A program made the translations under genes and the position numbers. This document shows positions 12,350-13,463 of a stretch of 13,463 nucleotides of DNA, piece by piece (the stretch's first letter is position 1; the number at the start of each line of letters is the position of its first letter). The stretch covers positions 1-13,463 of the forward strand of contig DAIBSV010000039.1 in the NCBI GenBank assembly GCA_027415455.1, read 5' to 3'. This stretch comes from Nitrospirota bacterium (GTDB lineage: Bacteria; Nitrospirota_A; Leptospirillia; Leptospirillales; Leptospirillaceae). The notes under the pieces were generated by a model, which saw only the letters and a list, made by a program, of their open reading frames with translations, had not been told where the DNA came from and did no database searches.

Positions 12350-13463
12350 TCAGGAGAGTGCGTGGGGATGCTCCTCGACCCGGAACGAGGAGGTCAGGGC
12401 CGAAAGCGTCTGAACGATCTCCCGGAGACGATCGACCGCCGGCACGGCGGAGAAGACGTCCTGGTTACGGGCTTCCATGACCGTCGCAAGGGCGTTCACC
12501 GCCTCCAGGATCCGGTCGGTGGACTTTTTCTGGGCCTTCGTCGCCTCCACGATGATGTCGACATCGTGGCCCGTGTTCCGGACCATGCCGGCCAGGGTGT
12601 CGAGGACCTTTTCGGCCTGACCCGCCTGGGCTCCGCAATCCGCCAGGGCCGAGGACTCCTTTCGGATGTCGGTGACCGTTTGGGTGATGGAGTTCTGGAT
12701 TCCCCCGATGGCGGAACCGATCTCCTCGGTCGCTTTCGAGGTCGTCTGGGCGAGTTTTCTCACCTCCTCCGCCACGACGGCGAATCCCCGGCCCTGCTCG
12801 CCGGCCCGGGCCGCCTCGATCGCGGCGTTCAGCGCGAGAAGGTTCGTCTGGGTTGCGATCGCGGTGATGGAACCGGCGATGGTCCCCACCTTCTGGCTCG
12901 CCTCCTCGAGACCGGCGATGCGGTTGGCAAGGCTCGAGATTTCCTCGGAAGAGGAGCGGACGCCTTCGAGGACGCTCCGGACCGTTTTCGACCCGGCATC
13001 GGCTTCCGAGATTGCCCGCTTCGAGGCCTGCCCCATCTCGAGGGCCAGCTCGCTTTCCCGCCGCGCTTCCTCCGCCAGGCCCCGGGCCTTTTCCCGGACG
13101 TCGCCCAGCGTTCCGACCGCCTCCCGGAATCCCTCGGAGACCGCCGACAGGACCCGTGAGAGCTGGTCGGCCTCCGACGAGACCGAGCGGGCATGGGCGT
13201 TCAGATTCCGGGTCACCCCGGAGAGTTCCGCGATCAGGCGGTCGATGCCCCGGCCCACCTCGCCGGCCTCGTCCGGGCCGTCCACTTTCGAGAAGCGGGT
13301 CAGGTCCCGGGACGAGGCGAGCCGTACCGTCTCCGCGGCGATCCCCAGCCGCCGGGCCATCTTCGACAGGGCCTTGAAGTCCAAGTACAGGACGACGGCC
13401 CAGGCGAACAGCGTCACGATCTGGACCCAGTTCTGGAGGTTCCTCCGGTGGACGACGCTTTTG
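12350..13463 (-). CDS. Methyl-accepting chemotaxis protein (C-terminal part, cut by window edge)
   Basis: The frame stays open to the right edge, so 370 C-terminal residues are visible and the start is missing. The first visible part contains a membrane segment ([18 protein letters not shown]), the last transmembrane helix, followed by a HAMP-like linker ending near [14 protein letters not shown]. The rest is the long coiled-coil cytoplasmic signalling domain. Its hairpin tip ([20 protein letters not shown] and then [15 protein letters not shown]) is the almost invariant CheA/CheW-binding part of chemoreceptors. Glutamate/glutamine-rich flanks should carry the methylation sites. There is no C-terminal NWETF-type CheR/CheB tether; the protein ends VEEHPHALS. 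What it senses would be encoded beyond the edge. A GTG at 13415-13417 is an internal valine codon inside the membrane helix, not a start. Confidence 0.95.
   Translation of the reverse strand, partial: KSVVHRRNLQNWVQIVTLFAWAVVLYLDFKALSKMARRLGIAAETVRLASSRDLTRFSKVDGPDEAGEVGRGIDRLIAELSGVTRNLNAHARSVSSEADQLSRVLSAVSEGFREAVGTLGDVREKARGLAEEARRESELALEMGQASKRAISEADAGSKTVRSVLEGVRSSSEEISSLANRIAGLEEASQKVGTIAGSITAIATQTNLLALNAAIEAARAGEQGRGFAVVAEEVRKLAQTTSKATEEIGSAIGGIQNSITQTVTDIRKESSALADCGAQAGQAEKVLDTLAGMVRNTGHDVDIIVEATKAQKKSTDRILEAVNALATVMEARNQDVFSAVPAVDRLREIVQTLSALTSSFRVEEHPHALS

Overview
This GC-rich bacterial window carries ten recognisable full-length genes, one chemoreceptor gene cut by the right edge, and a short lower-GC accessory stretch. 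The three-gene squalene route (hpnD, hpnE, hpnC), the tldD/pmbA pair, frequent GTG/TTG starts behind good Shine-Dalgarno sites, and stop-start overlaps of 4 bases suggest a hopanoid-type, free-living Gram-negative bacterium. A Leptospirillum-like acidophile (Nitrospirota) would fit, but that is an impression and no marker gene here proves it.

Left part (1-2400, all genes on the minus strand): a YaiI/YqxD-family protein (UPF0178), a small exported protein of unknown function, then a hicB-hicA toxin-antitoxin pair. The hicA reading frame runs past its usual end because one base appears to be missing just before the normal stop. About 580 bases between the exported protein and the hicA homology hold nested inverted repeats but no recognised gene.

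Accessory scar (about 2425-3093): decayed remains of the 3' part of an IS200/IS605-type tnpB, followed by a structured right end that finishes in an 8-bp hairpin and GGTTGAC. This is the region that in intact elements also encodes the omega-RNA. No tnpA or functional tnpB remains.

Centre (3094-8622): a secreted papain-like/C39-like cysteine peptidase on plus. Facing it is a minus-strand operon tldD - pmbA (tldE) - nitroreductase, with pmbA and the nitroreductase gene overlapping by 4 bases. A divergent promoter region separates tldD from a plus-strand serine hydrolase of the beta-lactamase/EstB class.

Right part (8592-13463, minus): the operon hpnD - hpnE - hpnC, each junction a 4-base overlap, preceded by a good sigma70-type promoter. 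It encodes farnesyl diphosphate to presqualene diphosphate (HpnD), then hydroxysqualene (HpnC), then squalene (HpnE). No squalene-hopene cyclase lies in the window. A gene-free stretch with a strong imperfect hairpin separates this operon from a methyl-accepting chemotaxis protein whose N-terminal sensor part lies beyond the edge.

I do not see a convincing new multi-gene system. The items most worth checking are the orphan IS605-type right end, the nearly intact but frameshifted HicA toxin, and the coupling of TldD/PmbA with a nitroreductase-fold flavoenzyme.
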